64,000 nucleotides of DNA from NCBI RefSeq assembly GCF_016802725.1, contig NC_052679.1:20711548-20775547 (forward strand). The letters are read 5' to 3'. The notes under the pieces are model-generated. The model made no database searches. It was not told the origin of the DNA and saw only the letters and a program-made list of their open reading frames with translations. Of the stretch, positions 28,918 to 43,223 are shown in pieces (within the stretch, counting starts at the first letter, position 1; every line of letters begins with the position of its first letter). The position numbers and the translations under genes were made by a program. The DNA comes from Solenopsis invicta (lineage: Eukaryota > Arthropoda > Insecta > Hymenoptera > Formicidae).

Positions 28918-29771
28918 GTGTGTACATTGCTGAATTCTATCCACTTTCTCTAATGCGTATACGTATATATCTATATATGTACATATATATGTATATCTCG
29001 CTTTCGCACCGAGTCATCTCGCGGAGACGTGGTATTCGGCACGCAAACATTTGCTGCAACAGAAGAAAACGACTCACGGATATTACACCACGTTTGGCGC
29101 GTATCGCTCCATTCGCGGCTTCCCGGCATACATATATTATAACGTTACTTCGCTCCTCTGGCATTGACGTCTCCGCGAGATCCCATTGCGCTTTCCGGAG
29201 GATAAAAATCGCGGTGCAGTTCTGCCACGGCTAGTTCGCGGAACTGAACGAAAGAAAACGGTCGTTCGCATTCGCCTGATCGACGACAAGTTTTACTGAA
29301 ACATGTATAATGATGCAATGACATGTGAAGAATTCGCGCAGCGTTTAAGATACCGTTTCTCTCTACACGCGCTGTCGTTCTTTGTCGTTGTCATCGATCG
29401 CGCTCAACGGGTCTTGCCCGGGAGACGGACGGTTAGAAAAGAAAAAGATAATTGGATCGCGTTTCACAGCAAGCAGATAAAACAGTTTAGCGTAAGAGCG
29501 TGCCAGTAATTTACGTTATTAGTATATATTTCTTTAAATTTATGACACTTATAGGTTCCTATTTACTTCACATCTTATGCTTGCCTATAGCTGTAAACGG
29601 GCAGGTTTGCATTTCTCGTTAAAGAATTGTTTCTTTGCTCAACACGCTGCTTTTTGCTTCGTTCGAACAGGATCATTTCTGTCGCAGAACATCCCATAAA
29701 GAACTAGAAAAAGAATACAAGGTCGACTTCTTACATCGTAATTACATTTGTATGATAATCGTTAATTACAT

Positions 29772-29786
29772 AACACACACACACAC
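29772..29786. repeat. (AC)n short microsatellite
   Basis: Seven AC units in AT-rich DNA. Confidence 0.9.
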
Positions 29787-30366
29787 TACGTTCGAGTATT
29801 TTATTGTCATATAAAGCATTATAATCACAATGCACATAATTGTGCTTAGAAAAAAAGACTTTAAACAAATTAAATTTCATTCATCTAAAAGAGTCTAAAT
29901 CTGCGCGAGTCTATATTTCAATTTCAAATTTATTTAACAGTAAAAAAATATTAATAAAATTCAATTTTATTAAAATTCTATTAAAGTCTGTACTTCTCGT
30001 CGATTACAATTCCAATCGTACTATTTTATTCTATGCCTCTTCACAATATTAAAAATAATGTGACATCCTAACTTCTACTATTAACTGCAATTAAAGAATT
30101 TAATTTAGGTACTTAATATTATATAATTGATTTTATAACATGCCTCATATATATGTAATTACTTGTAAACAAAAGATTATCAATACGATAAAAAATTAAC
30201 GTTAATTACTCTAACCACATCGTAATTATATTACATAATTCAGCAATGTTAATTATCTTAGCAATGTGGATAAATTTATTAAATTTCAAATAGCAATTTC
30301 TCTCTCTTTCTCTCCGTTTCTTTCTTCTTCTATCTACCTCTTTCTATATATTTATCTTCATCACCT

Positions 30367-30368
30367 TC

Positions 30369-30399
<31 letters not shown>

Positions 30400-30400
30400 T
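30367..30400. repeat. (TCTA)n microsatellite
   Basis: Imperfect TCTA tetramers at the end of a longer pyrimidine-rich tract that starts near 30298. Confidence 0.9.
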
Positions 30401-33400
30401 ATACATATATATCTTTCTAAAATAAAATCAAGTACACACACTTATTTTTTTTTTAATAAGAATTATAGCAATTGCATAAGCAATGTTGTGTTTTAATTCA
30501 AATTTAGACGACAAATATACTTTAAATCTATTTTTTAGAGATAATGGATATCACGTAACAGTGTGAAAAATTAATATCTAACAGATTTATGATTTCATTG
30601 TTTGCACACAAAAATATAATATATATGCAACATATATTTTGTTTATTCTTAATCTGAGAGTTCTCAAAGAATTTTGATTAATATTCAAAATTTTTTATAT
30701 TATTTATTTTTATATTATTAATAAAAAATTATTTCGCAATTTTTTATGTTAATTGACTAGATTTTGTAACGTCAATGTTTTGATTCTATGCACACTTTAA
30801 AAATTCTCGTTTGGCTAATTAATGACTAAGCGATAAATGGAGTCAATGTATGGGATTAGGTTGCTGGTGTTTATTTGGCTTCAGTCTTGAAGAGCTAAAG
30901 TAGATATATCAATAGCTTAATTCACCTATAACCTATTAACTCTCTTTCGTCAGTACCGCAATCTGTATCGTTAATATTTCAAACATTTACTGATTAAAAT
31001 TCAATGATCTCTTTGGTTGTGTTATTAGATGAATTTTTATAAATGCAAAAATTATGTATAAAATTTTATATATAATGATTTTATATACTAAAAGAGAGAG
31101 TATGTCACTAATGCAGAAAATAGCTGATCATAATTATTTATGATATAGATTTTTAATTATGCAAATACAAAATATTTAATGAATACATAATAAATTTGTT
31201 ATTTATTTTGTTAGGCGCATGTGTATAGTAGATAGCAGAAATTCTTAGAATATGTATGTCATTAATTATTTTATCTCTTTCATAGTTTCAAACTTATCTT
31301 AACATGTAATATTAACCACAATGAATAATTTACTCACAATCAGTCACATGTATTCGTTTCTATCCATTTTCTGCGGATTAAAATTCTTTTAACCGCGATA
31401 AGAGTTGCTCCGCGTCATTGTCACTTTCTAACTTGTCTTACTCATTGTTATTTATTTAATCCATCATACTTACCTACATTCTCAACACTTTATAAATCAC
31501 TGTTTGAATTAATTCATAATTAATTTAACGGGTAATTAATACGGGTAATTAATTATATTCTTCCATAATTTGTTAAAGAGAGTTAAAAAACAGAATTTCT
31601 TAAAGACATTGTGTTCACCGAACAGCGGGCACAAAATAAAATATGAACATGGTCTTTTCTTTCTTGATATCTTAAATAAATTAAAATAGATTTAAATATT
31701 GTAAGAAAACAATTGCAGTAGTGCTTAGATGACATTGATCTCAACCGTAAATAATATAACAAATCGGTGATGTTGTTATATCCTTACGATGAAACTTCCC
31801 CTTTAAAGAGTGATTCTAACTTTGGGATGACAAATTTGAATTCGTCACTGAGCCGCCTGTTCTCCACCTCCACGTTCTCCACCTCTCTGTGGATGGTACG
31901 GCCGCCGATAGAGGCGCGCGTCGTGTTGATACGGGACACACACGGACTGTTTGCTCGGGTACCATCGCGGACCCTTTTTTTCATGTAGGCTCCGACTCGA
32001 GTCACAACACTAGTAAAGTTACAAAAGCCGAAGGCAAACAGATCCGGGGACGGGCCTTAACCGGTTTATTAAACACTCGTGCGCCCCGGAGGTGGTCCCC
32101 ATAGTTGCTGAAAGTGGCGACGACGCGACCAGCGGATGAGGACGACGGCGACGTCGATGCCGCCTGGCCATCTTCTAGAGCTCAGGCGTGTATCGCGTCG
32201 TGCGTTTTCGCTCAGACATCACCTTGCCGAGAGGGCCAGAAGAGGAGTTCACTACTCTTGTACGTACGCGAGACGAAAGTGATCTCTCATGGAGGTGGGA
32301 AAGAACGGACGGGAAGGAGGAGTCAAACAACGCTCGAGCAAACCTTCTTTTCTTTTGTCAGGTCGGGCCGAGCCGCCGGGAAACGGTTTTCGACTCTAGC
32401 AACCGCGTAATTTCCATTTTGGTCTGATCATAGTCATTATGAGATATTAATTCTGCCGACGGCTTTTTTTCTCGTTACTTCAATCGCTAGTAACTCAAAC
32501 CTCGTTGATGCAATTTTCAATCATCATTGAAATAATTTGCTATTCATCTGAGATCCGTACGTAATGTCGATTCTTAAAATATATAACAGGATATCTTTTG
32601 CGGCACCCTATACAACACTAAAAGTTCTGACGCGATACATCGTGGAATTTTTGTACGTCCCTTAGTGTCACCGAGTGACTTACGTCCTACGACAGAAATA
32701 AAAGGAAAGTAAGGACCCAAGAGCGACTTGGACGCGTACTGGGTTGTGGTTTTGGGTTCAGCAGGGTTCACTGGACATATTATGGGACAGACGAGCACTC
32801 CAGCGTGAAATGAAAATATTATGCCAACGCTCAGACTGCCGTACCACGCATGACACATCGAAGAATTACTATATGCATATAAAAGTCGAAGATTCATATT
32901 TCGTAACGGAATAATTCTGCTGCAGCGAATCAGTTTTTATGAAAAGCTCACTGACTCCCAGTTAATCGCCGTCTGTTATTAAGATTCGATTTAAGATAAA
33001 GATCAGACAATAGAGCAACATTTCTCCCTATAACATTAGATGCTGACCTAATGCCATGATTTATCATCTTTCTTTGATTCTCATTTTGATTAAATAGAAA
33101 GATGATCGTGTCGACTAAAAATTTCTAAATTCTTATTAATTAAAAAATTAAATCATTTCTAAAATAGCTGAATTGTATTTTAGTGTATTTTCTCTCTCCT
33201 TTCCTAATTTTAAATTTCGATTATATTCGTCTTTGAAATCAAATCAAATTAATTGTTAATATTATAATACAGTTTACCAGAATGTTATAACTGACATCTT
33301 CATTATCGCATTAAATTTTTACGTGTAAACAACGTTTTTTCTCGTTGGTACATTTTCATTTAAAATGCCATCATATTTCGATGCAACTTTATTATATTTT

Positions 33401-36079
33401 CACTCATAAGCATTTTACTACTTTTGTTTTTTTTTTTTACTACACTATCTGATAAGCAATAACTAGTTTGCAACTAGTTGTGACAACATATCAATACGCA
33501 TATATATCAACTTGATGAACTCTTGCATCGAGAGATATGACCGATGTTTCGGGGCAACTTTTTGTGCAATTTATTAGTCGTACTTATAACCGAAGAAATA
33601 ATGCAAACGTGTGTCGGCAAGAAAGCGGAGAAAAGAAACAGAGAGATAGCTTGCGAGTAAAGCCAAGCACGAGATATGAATTCAATTTTATACGCTCCCG
33701 TATACTTTTCTGAGCGAGTTCTCTTGTCCGACTACTAGATATTAACCAGCTACCGATCCGATCTTGCGATTTCAGACTCCGGTACGGTACGCGATTTATG
33801 TGAAATCGCAGTTCTGGAACAAGGGCGACTTCGTGTCATTTCATGATTTACCGATTCGATAAAGTCGCGTGCGGTACGGAAGTTTTACAAATATCGCGGT
33901 AACACTTTCTCGCAGTGTTCGCGATTTCTTGCGCGTTTGCCTGCGTCAGTTTGTGCAACACCGCAAAAAACAAAACAAAAAACGCTTTTTTTTTTAAAAA
34001 AAAATCGAGCATACATGTATGTTTTGCGCGATAAAACTAAAGTGAGAACCAGCGATTACATTGTAACGCGAACGAGAAAATAATATTTAATAATGCCAAT
34101 TATATCGATAAAGAACTCATGCATTAATCGTGGTGCTAACGCGATGACAGGCGTAAAGTAAATGTTGGCACCACGTGCCGACTATAAATGTACATGTAAC
34201 AAACCTATAAATGAACATGTAATAAAATGCAATGTGTCGTAGAATCATCTATCGTGTAAGATAATTACATGCGCATTTTATAAAATATATACCTTTTTTG
34301 TTTTTTATAGAATTACAATATTGAGCACAACATTACATTAGACATACAGTGTTCTTGTAGAGAGAACTTATCTTCAATTGACAGAAAAAAGGTAATAATT
34401 ATGATCGTAAAAACAATTATGCAACTTCACAGTCAGTGCCATGTTTCAGAATTAATACGATTGTCGTCAGGTATGAATAAAACTCCTCGTTTATTTAGCG
34501 TCGCAATTTACATCTGCGTATTCGAAAAAAATCGTGACTAGATTTGCAATTGTGAAAAATTCCCGTCAATTAATTCAATTGCGAAGGAGATAATGTTTTC
34601 TGTATTGTAATTTAGAATCACCCATGGTTTTGTTATCCGTAACGAGTCGCTAATTACTCGGATTTACGAGCGCGTTAAGTATCGGCAACTCTTCTATACC
34701 GTGTTTAAGGCGCGTCGGCGAATCGTTCTCATTGCTTTCTCAAGGTGACTCTTCCGACTCTCGATATATCCCGCGGCATTTTCTTAACATCTTTTTATGT
34801 TCCATTTTGCCGACATCTTTAAAGGATTACATTAAAGATCGGTCTGTGCTTGATCGCCTCGTATTTGATATGAGCTCGACGATTTTAATTTAACGATATT
34901 ATTTCTGATATTACAGTAAATCATATGGTACACTAACTAATTGCTTAATAACCAGCTTGAAGCCGGTCAGTATTGAGTAACGAAGTCTAGTATCCCAAAT
35001 TGGATAAGAAATTTTTCGAACCCGACTCCGACTCCATTCTCCGCGTTTGATTAGCTCTCAATTATTACCATTAACGGACTATTACGCCGGTCACATTTTC
35101 GCCGGGACCTAAAAGTTCACAATGCGGGTGGTACGCTGTACAGAAGTGAGGCAATGTTTAAATTACACGCTGCATAGTGAACCGAGCTTTACGAGGCCCC
35201 GCCACGAACTCTTCCGTTCCACCACCTACGATAGCAATTACAGAGCCCGAAGCGAGCCGCTGGCACACCACAATAATGTGCTCACTTCCGCAACCAAGCA
35301 CGACACGTGGAAATTATAACGCGTATCTCTTATTCCTTGGGACGAAACAATCGTCGTTGGAGGAAGATTTTAATGCGTCGACCGCTTCACGAGTAGAGTT
35401 CCAAGTGGGAGTGGACGCATATTCAGCTGTGTCGCCTCGCACGCCTTTTATTAGGCTCTGTTCCTGTTTCAATTATTTGAATTAAACGCGCCTGTTTTAA
35501 TTCAGAAATTTATTGTTTCAACGTGAACGATGACATCGGAAAAGAATTTAGCTGATTAGAGACACGACGAAAGTCTTTGCGTCTTGGTTTTCCAACAAGT
35601 CTGAACAATTACGAAACACGCGCACTAAAGCAATGGATGCTCAACGACGGAGCCGAAGACAACTCTCTACATCTACAATCTCCTACCACCTGATGCCATC
35701 CATCGTGCGGCTGATTGCTATTCTCTTGAAGCCGCGTGCGCAATGAGCGATGCGTTCATTCATGCCGATACGCGGGCTCGAGCTCCGTGATGTCGGCCGG
35801 GTTGAATGTGCTCGTCATGATATACAGACGGAGTGTTACCACGACGATCGATTCGAGATGATGCCGGCAGAAACATGGACCATGTTCTATGGCCGTGTTA
35901 AAAAATGCCAGGTGTGAGTTCGCCGATGCGGTTGATTTGCGGCCTGACCTGTTTGTTATTTCAAGCGAAGGTGGCGGATACTTAATGTCCTGGCATCATG
36001 ATACTTAAAGCGCGGTTGTAGGTGGAAGATGAAGAAAGCACGCGATGAAACGCGACAAGGAAGCGATTCAGTATTGTAT

Positions 36080-36330
36080 ATACAGGATGGGGCTAAAGCT
36101 CGTGGCCACACCTTATATAGTGACCGATATCTTTCTTTTTAATCCCGATTCGGAATTGACTTTTGCCGAAAAGAACTAATCGTAAAACCATCTTCCATAA
36201 TATACATAAAAAAAATCGTACGGCTTCAAATAAAATTTCCGATAAAATAGTCAAATTTTTATAGCATCCAGGGTCAACGAGTCGTGATCCTCGCCAAATC
36301 GATGCAAATTGATTAATCCAGTACGAGCTA
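36080..36330. mobile_element. Possible degraded repeat
   Basis: A stretch beginning tatacaggatggggctaaag and continuing to cgtggccacaccttatat resembles the inverted ends of degraded insect interspersed repeats that carry tacagggtg-like motifs. No intact ORF or clear second end was found. Confidence 0.2.
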
Positions 36331-39300
36331 AATTCCTCCTTTATAGCCCGTCTCGACCATTTGTCAGATCGGAAACCAACTGGTTGTACTAGCGCTCGCG
36401 TGCTTTGGACTACACCTAAACCTATCAACGCAACAAGTTTCGTAACTAACTGCATTGCCGCGTCGTTAAAAAGGAACAATACGAATGGCCTGCAACGCGT
36501 AGGCAGCAGTCGTCTGCGAAAGCGGCCGGGCAAAAAAGAAATTCATTTTGTGGACGCTTCGTAAAATCGGTTATGTATCGAAGTATTCCTCCGCGCGACA
36601 CCGTGGGTGGAGCGGGGCCGGGGTTGTGCCTGACCACCGACAACTTTGATTCACTGCGATTGTTGAGGGTCGGTTCAATGATCGGCACGACACACCGGCG
36701 ATCGCGCGACCACCGTCGTCTGTAACAACGCGCGCACGCAAAACACACGTACGCGCCTCGCGGTCCACTAAGCCGGCCGAACGAGTCACGTTTACACACG
36801 GAGCACCACGTGCTCGCGGCTCGTTCGATCGTGCTCCTGGTTATGTATGTTGCGGCTCCGACGCGGATCGACCGATCCGCGATTTTTCTTCTCTACGCGC
36901 ACGCAGGGATTTACATCAGACACGAAAGCTAAAGGGTTAATTCTCACCGCTGGGCATCTGATATGTACCGAGCGTGCACTCGCAACACGTTCCTTATGTA
37001 ATGATTCTATCCTTACTTACGAACGCAGATGAATTAAAATTAATACAATTTTTTTATTGAATTTAAAATTATATTAATGTTGCTATAAAATCGCGCTAAA
37101 TCCAAACGCATCTATCAACAACGAGGACAACGTGACAATTGAGATATATGTAAACACGTTTTTACAAATATTTTTATTTAAAAAAATTGAATTGTCAATA
37201 TTTAATCAAATATTGTACAATTGATATCTATCGTCTAGCGCGGTAGCGTGAGTTAGATTTGCGCTTTTGAGTCGCAATTATTGTAGATAAAATCAGTCAC
37301 GATCGCGCGACAGTGATGAAGTAAACATGATAATAAAAAAACGTTAGAAAATAAATACTATCAACGAATGTTTTTGAATAATTTTCAATGTCTCCTTTTT
37401 TACCAATAAATATATTAGTTTATCAATATGTTTTTCATATGACGCACTCACCAAACTTATCGTTCAGTGGCATATAAAGATTGATCGTCAACGATTGAAA
37501 TGATGTGATGCGCAGTACGTAAATCGTGTTATACCGGGGTAAGATTTTTCTTGTCAATCTGAAACGGACGCTTGGTCACCTAGGCGATGACAGAATCTAT
37601 CGTCTTTACGATCCGAGGTCGAGGCCGTTATCGGGTCGGCGTGTTTCACCGTGGAAGGAAATCGTAAAGGGCCCAAAGGGTCGACGGGGGCGTGGTACAC
37701 GTACCTAGTTCCATCTGAGGACCCCGCTGACGTCTCTGTATATTCACGGTGCGCGAGATCGTCGTAAAGAGCCACTATAGGCCGCGGCGTGAGAGTTCGA
37801 TTTTATGTTCGTCCCAGTCCGGGACCGCCCGCCGTTACTCACACGATGGTTTCTGCTTTCTTTAACACAGCTCTGTGTACGCGCGTTTTTATAGTCCCTG
37901 CATACGATAGTCTCGTTTCGCGGCGAAACATTGTCATCTTGTTCTCGTATTCGCGTGTACTTGCCGTTATCGAAGTCATCATTCTCGCGGATCTCAAAGT
38001 CGACGGTACAAATGCGGGAGAGAGAACAGCCAGCGCTCTTATCCAGTCGCTCGTAAAAGACACATCGCGAAATTGACTGGCGAATTATCCTCAGCAGCGA
38101 CAAGATCGAATGATCAGTCTCTTACCTGTTTGCGCGCACTGTCCTTACGAATTTAACGCTTAAACAGAAGTTTCAAGATTTCACAGGAATTACTCCTTTT
38201 CATATTATTATTGCTTCTTATATTATTTGAAAAGACGCATAAATCCATAATATGGAATACGATTGGAAAAATATTAATTCTTCAATATAACATTTTCAAC
38301 AGAAGTAAACGTGTCATAAGGAGAGGCTTTATAGATCCGTTGATATAATAAAGTGATAAAAAAGGTATAAAAAGAAGTGTTAATATAAGTTGCAATATAA
38401 ATTTGCTGTGCGTTTTTGATACTTTTTTTTTTAAGAGAACGTCGCACCTGGATATTATTCCGACTGACAAGCACGCAATGAATAATGTATGCGCACTATT
38501 AATTGCAATACTGATTTTATCGCATTATATCATTTGCATTGAAGTGATAATCTCAAATCCTAGCATAATATATCTTACTGCCATTAATGTCATAGATTTG
38601 CGTTAGTTCATTAATATAAATGACTTCTAGTCTGTAAAAGTGAGGAAAGTTGCAGCAGAGAAGTATGTTATCATTTTCTTAAGAATATATAACATTAAAA
38701 CTTCTTTTTCATAGTAACATAATTATTCGTTGAAGTATTTAGAATAAACAAGAGTTTTCAATTAAAAATTCGTAATTCGAAATAAGACACAATAAAGCAT
38801 ATGATTCACAAGTAAATTAATTTCTAAAGATAGTTATGGAATTTCGCTTAATTTCAAATTTTAATTTTTCAAAATATTAACTCTCGAGAATTTTGTATTC
38901 AATATTATCTAAAGGAGCGTTCAATGTTGAATATCAAATATACTCGTAATAATTATTGCCTTCTTTTATACGAATTTAAAAAAGAATCAATTTGAAATTC
39001 GCCGAAAGGTCCATCGTTGAAATTAAAGCCGCAGGTTTCGGTACAGCCCGTAATATGATAATATCGAATCATTGTAAGATCGTTGTAATTATCTCCTTCT
39101 CGAACGCGCGCGTCAGTGCTCCGGAATAACAACGTGATTGCTTACAATGTTTTCTTCCGCGAGATCCTCCTACTGTCTCAGTACAACAATATAATTTAGC
39201 ATCGAGCTTTCTCTCGTACGTCCACGCACATGCCTTACAAACTGTTATTAAGTCTGGATCAAGATGATTTATCTCCGGATATGTAAACGCATATCGATCT

Positions 39301-39738
39301 GGTCAAACATTATATATCGTCGCAAATGTGATAAGATAATTAACTCGACCCGAGTAAACCGACTAAACTTCCGTTCTAAAAAAGTCTCATATCATTCTGA
39401 CACGATTAATTATATGATAAAGTCCAAAAAAGATTGGGAACAGGTCTGTAAAGAACGTGTCTAAAGTTGCTATTCTGGAATATAACATTGTATATTAATT
39501 AGTATCAAACGTATCATTGCTACCGATGTCAGAGATACCGTCATGAAATTACGCCTCGTTTATCGAAAGGAACATTGATAGAATTAAGCAAGGCGTTAAG
39601 GTATAAACTACGTCACTTACGGATATCTTTTGCAACAAACTAATGCGCAAGAAGTCATTTAACGGCAGATAGTCACCGTTCTCTGGCGCGGCAAAAAATC
39701 AGGTGACTTACGTAATCTTCGCCATTGGTCGAAGGAAA

Positions 39739-39741
<3 letters not shown>

Positions 39742-39779
<38 letters not shown>
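39742..39779. repeat. (AG)n microsatellite
   Basis: About nineteen AG units in a GC-richer block. They explain the Arg-Glu and Leu-Ser runs seen in translation. Confidence 0.95.
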
Positions 39780-39781
<2 letters not shown>

Positions 39782-40274
39782 GAAGCGCAGAGAGCAAGGG
39801 AAAGAAAAACGAAGACATCGTCGCATTGCGCTACCATCGCAGGCGATACCACAACGATTAACGTATACACAATCGGGCGCTTTCTTACGCACGTGTGCAC
39901 ACGCGTGTGCGTCCTATCGCCGACCGAAGAATCGAGATAACGTAATCGACGATGACATTGAATGTCGTAGTAACTGACCGCATGCATTCCTGCGCGCGGT
40001 GTCCCCCCTACCCCTTCGTCTTCTTTCCCGTGTTGCGGTGGCAGAACGTCGTTTCAGATCGATTCTTGCACCGATGCCAACGGTAGGTTGTCACCTCTGG
40101 ATATAAACGACGGGTGACGTCAGTATGACATCAGTGATCCATATCGTCGTAACACCGTAAGGCGCCTCGCTCGCGTATTACAGACACTTTACGACGCGTC
40201 AACGTAGAGACACCTTTGATAATTCGATGCGTCGGCGACGCGGCACAGGTAGACCAAAGGAGACGCGCGCGCGG

Positions 40275-40301
40275 GGAGAGAGAGAGAGAGAGAGAGAGAG
40301 G
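40275..40301. repeat. (AG)n microsatellite
   Basis: About thirteen AG units following a GC-rich cgcgcgcgcgggg stretch. Confidence 0.95.
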
Positions 40302-41822
40302 ACGGGACTAAATGCCGTCGAGAAAGAAAACAAAAGGAGCACGCGAAGGCGGAATTGGCGAGAGGAGGTAAAGGATGGATGTTAACGCGCAACTCTGGCA
40401 ACTTAAAACCCTTCAGCGGTATTTTATGGGTGGGGTCGCCCTCTTCGACCAGGACTATCCAATGCGCCTAGTAGTCCGACCAGACAAAATGCAAATCTGC
40501 GCGCGCCTCGCTAATCTGTCTGGTGCATCCGTGAGGTCGGCGGGGACCCATTGGCGGAGACTGCGGCCAGTGAGCACGAACACGCGGGTAGCCTCGAGTT
40601 TTCCCGCGTACCTCGTAAATCAAAGTCGTCCACGGAGGGAGAGAGAGAGAGAAAGAGAAAGAGAACTGCGGCCCCGACTACAGGAAGGAAGTCGGGCTCT
40701 TGTTCGTCTGGCGGGCGATCGTCGAACTGACGCACCCTGCCTGATTCATATTCAGCGAAAGCTGAATATGCGGGAAGCTGTGGCGACCGCACACGGTCGG
40801 AGACTTGGTAGAAAAACCGGTCTAAGTGGAGATTAAAACTTGAGATAACGCGCCAATGTGTCACAAGTGATCTAATCATTCATTTAAGTTTTAGTACGCG
40901 TTAATAATTGCTAACGAGCACCATATAAACAGCAATCGCAACATTAATTACATTTATATGTTCATAAAACAACGTTTACACGTCATAATTGACTTTTATC
41001 CGCTTCTATATGCTTGCCGTATCGATGCGCTAACTCAATTACGATCGTCTCGGCACTCTTGGCTCGGTTCCTATTTCTCTTCGACTTTTTAATCACCGCC
41101 CGATTCAGAACTCGAGCGAGGAAGAAACCTGACGCCTCTGCAGACTACTCCCGACGATCCCTTATGCGCATACCGTATCAAATGTTGCGAGCTACGCACA
41201 ATCTATCTTTTCTTTGGTGCTCGCCGTACGTTCACCCGTGCGATACTCTCTCGCTGTAGGTGCCGATTAGAGTAGCGTTTCTTCGGCGTATAAACATGAC
41301 TTACGCGTACACGGTTGTTAGAGCGTACGTACGTATATGCTCGAGGAGGTGTAGAAAGAGACGCGGCTACGCGTCCCACATACCATCATGAATGACGTTG
41401 CAATAATGAAAGGCGCGCGTTTTTCATAATAAAGCGTATATCCGACAGGCGCGTGTCACTTTGCACGGTGTCTCCGAGTATCTAAGACGCATCGTTGCAT
41501 CGACCGATCATCTCTTGGAGTACGGAATAAGTTTTCGTTATTTACGTATATAAAAGAGAGCGATTTACCGTTCAATCCAATTTGCTGTATAATACGTAAA
41601 TGGAAATTATGCATGCAGACGATATTAACGTAAAGCGTATCTTAGAGCGCATTCATATGATATTTACTTTAGTGTTTTGCAATCGATAAGAATTACCTTG
41701 TTGACTAGTTCTACCCTCGGGCACATTACCTCGGTCTCCGTAAAATAATACACCTCTCTATATAGCGTACACGCAACGACACGCGAATCGCGATCTTCTA
41801 TTATCTACCCTTTTCTCGCTAC

Positions 41823-42470
41823 GTGTACTTATCTCTATGCGTGCGTGCACTTTTGAACGCACGTCGGCGCTCTCGCTCTCCGATACGAGATCCGCTGCGG
41901 CCAGAGAGCCCGAATGGACTCATGGACTCGTATCGGGCACCTCGCTCCCACACTCGCCCGCACGGCGATGATATTGCGCTCTTTCTCCCGGTACCGGCTT
42001 GCGTCTCTTTCCGCCCGTGCGGTATGCTCCTTCGCCTGCGCTCTCGCTCCTTTTCTCCTTTCCGTCTTCCACTCGTCGGTCCAAAGAGGCGAAGGTGGAG
42101 GCTAATCACCACGCAATCACCGCTCCCGGTGCGGCCGGGACTCCGACCTGTTCCCAGAAAGCAGCAACCGCCTTTTGCCGCCCTGGGGCATTCACCACCG
42201 CGGTACCGGTGCTGCAAAACCAACAATCTTCGTCCTATGCCGCGGAAAAAAGAGCACTGCCCTCCCCGCGCCCCGTTCCCCGCCCCTTTTCGCCAAATCA
42301 CCGGAGGGCCGACCGATCGTCCGACTACTGGCATCCGGGGAATCCATCGCGAGAATAGCCGCGATTCCACCTTGGCAGTGCCTATCGAGAGACGAGAAAG
42401 GCATGCATTAAACCCGCGAAGGCAGCTTCCCGCGTCGACACGACACTGCCCGGAATGCGAATATGGTTGA
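41823..42470. other. GC-rich block with open frames on both strands
   Basis: Frames of 215 (plus) and 183 (minus) codons overlap fully and are Arg/Pro/Ser-rich, which indicates compositional openness rather than a gene. It lies 2.4 kb upstream of the first proven gene A exon and could act as a promoter region. An ATG at 42558 followed by gtaagg at 42571 is a possible phase-1 first exon. Confidence 0.5.
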
Positions 42471-43112
42471 AAAGAAGTATATTTTGGGATAATTTCCCCG
42501 TACGAATGATGGACGTTTCGTTCTGAAATGCGTTTTCAATCGACATTATCGCGTGTAATGAGAGTGCACCGTAAGGATGAAATGAGGCACCTGCTCAAAT
42601 AATTGCACGTGGTGAAACCCTATAGGAATAACGTAGTTATTGCGTGCGATTTAGTAACCCATAGGTGGTAAGCCGCGATTACAGGGATATTACGCCACGA
42701 AAAAATGCCTTCTACTCACCATAGAATTTTATTTTTTATAATGTATTAATCAATTATAATCTGTTATTAACTTTTTGTGCTTATTAATGTTAGAAAACAC
42801 TTGTTTCAAAGTCTGTAAAACAGACAGCATCTCGAATAAAGATATTCATGTAAATGTATAAAAACAGTTATAAATTTGTGATTTACAAATTTATTATTTT
42901 TAATTATCTCACGTGTGACAATTTTTTAACACGTATTTATTTATCGATATAATGCAGCGAAATTAAATCGTAGCCTGTCAAAAACGAGTAACTTCGCGTA
43001 AAGGTACTTTGTCGCTGTCCACCCTTAGATACGAGATAATACACGCAGGAAATCGGTAACTGGTAGGTAAGGACGTAAATTGATATAGTTGGGGGCGATG
43101 GTCGTTAGAGTG

Positions 43113-43223
43113 TATATAATATTGGGTGCACCTTTACCGTACACCCACGCGTCGTACGTAGCCGACGATACAGGCTGCCTGAAACTGCTGGCTTGGGGCA
43201 ACTCCGGGAGAAGAAGAGGAGGC
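43113..43223 (+). promoter_or_regulatory. Possible downstream promoter and noncoding first exon of gene A
   Basis: TATATAA at 43113-43119 is followed by a GC-rich stretch ending in a strong donor (GGC|gtgagt at 43223/43224), 1.7 kb before the 44891 acceptor. The stretch downstream of the expected start has no ATG. A transcript from here would first meet the in-frame ATG at 45061 and make an isoform without signal peptide or PCG motif. This is suggestive only. Confidence 0.2.

Larger units (their letters stand above)
28920..37040. other. No exon seen
   Basis: AT-rich, with a pyrimidine-rich tract (30298-30400) and GC-rich blocks at about 31,850-32,400 and 36,400-36,960. Minus-strand frames at 32574-32897 and 36093-36533 are unrecognised and probably belong to old repeats. 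Confidence 0.45.
37041..41820. other. No exon proven
   Basis: Short ATG starts at 37508 (ATG CGC A|gtacgt) and 39264 (six codons plus one base, then gtaaac) would fit gene A in phase 1 but have weaker donors than the 23.5-kb one. A GC-rich block spans about 39,900-40,800. Confidence 0.4.

Noticed and set aside
32574..32897. 107-codon minus-strand frame ending in RVPQKISCYIF
   Set aside because: It reads like decayed repeat sequence; no family could be named.
36093..36533. 146-codon minus-strand frame
   Set aside because: It overlaps an apparent old repeat and has no recognised motif.
39725..39940. Frames rich in Arg-Glu or Leu-Ser
   Set aside because: They are caused by the (AG)n microsatellite.
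41823..42470. 215-codon plus-strand and 183-codon minus-strand frames
   Set aside because: Both strands are open over the same GC-rich block, with Arg/Pro/Ser-rich translations and no motif; this is explained by composition.
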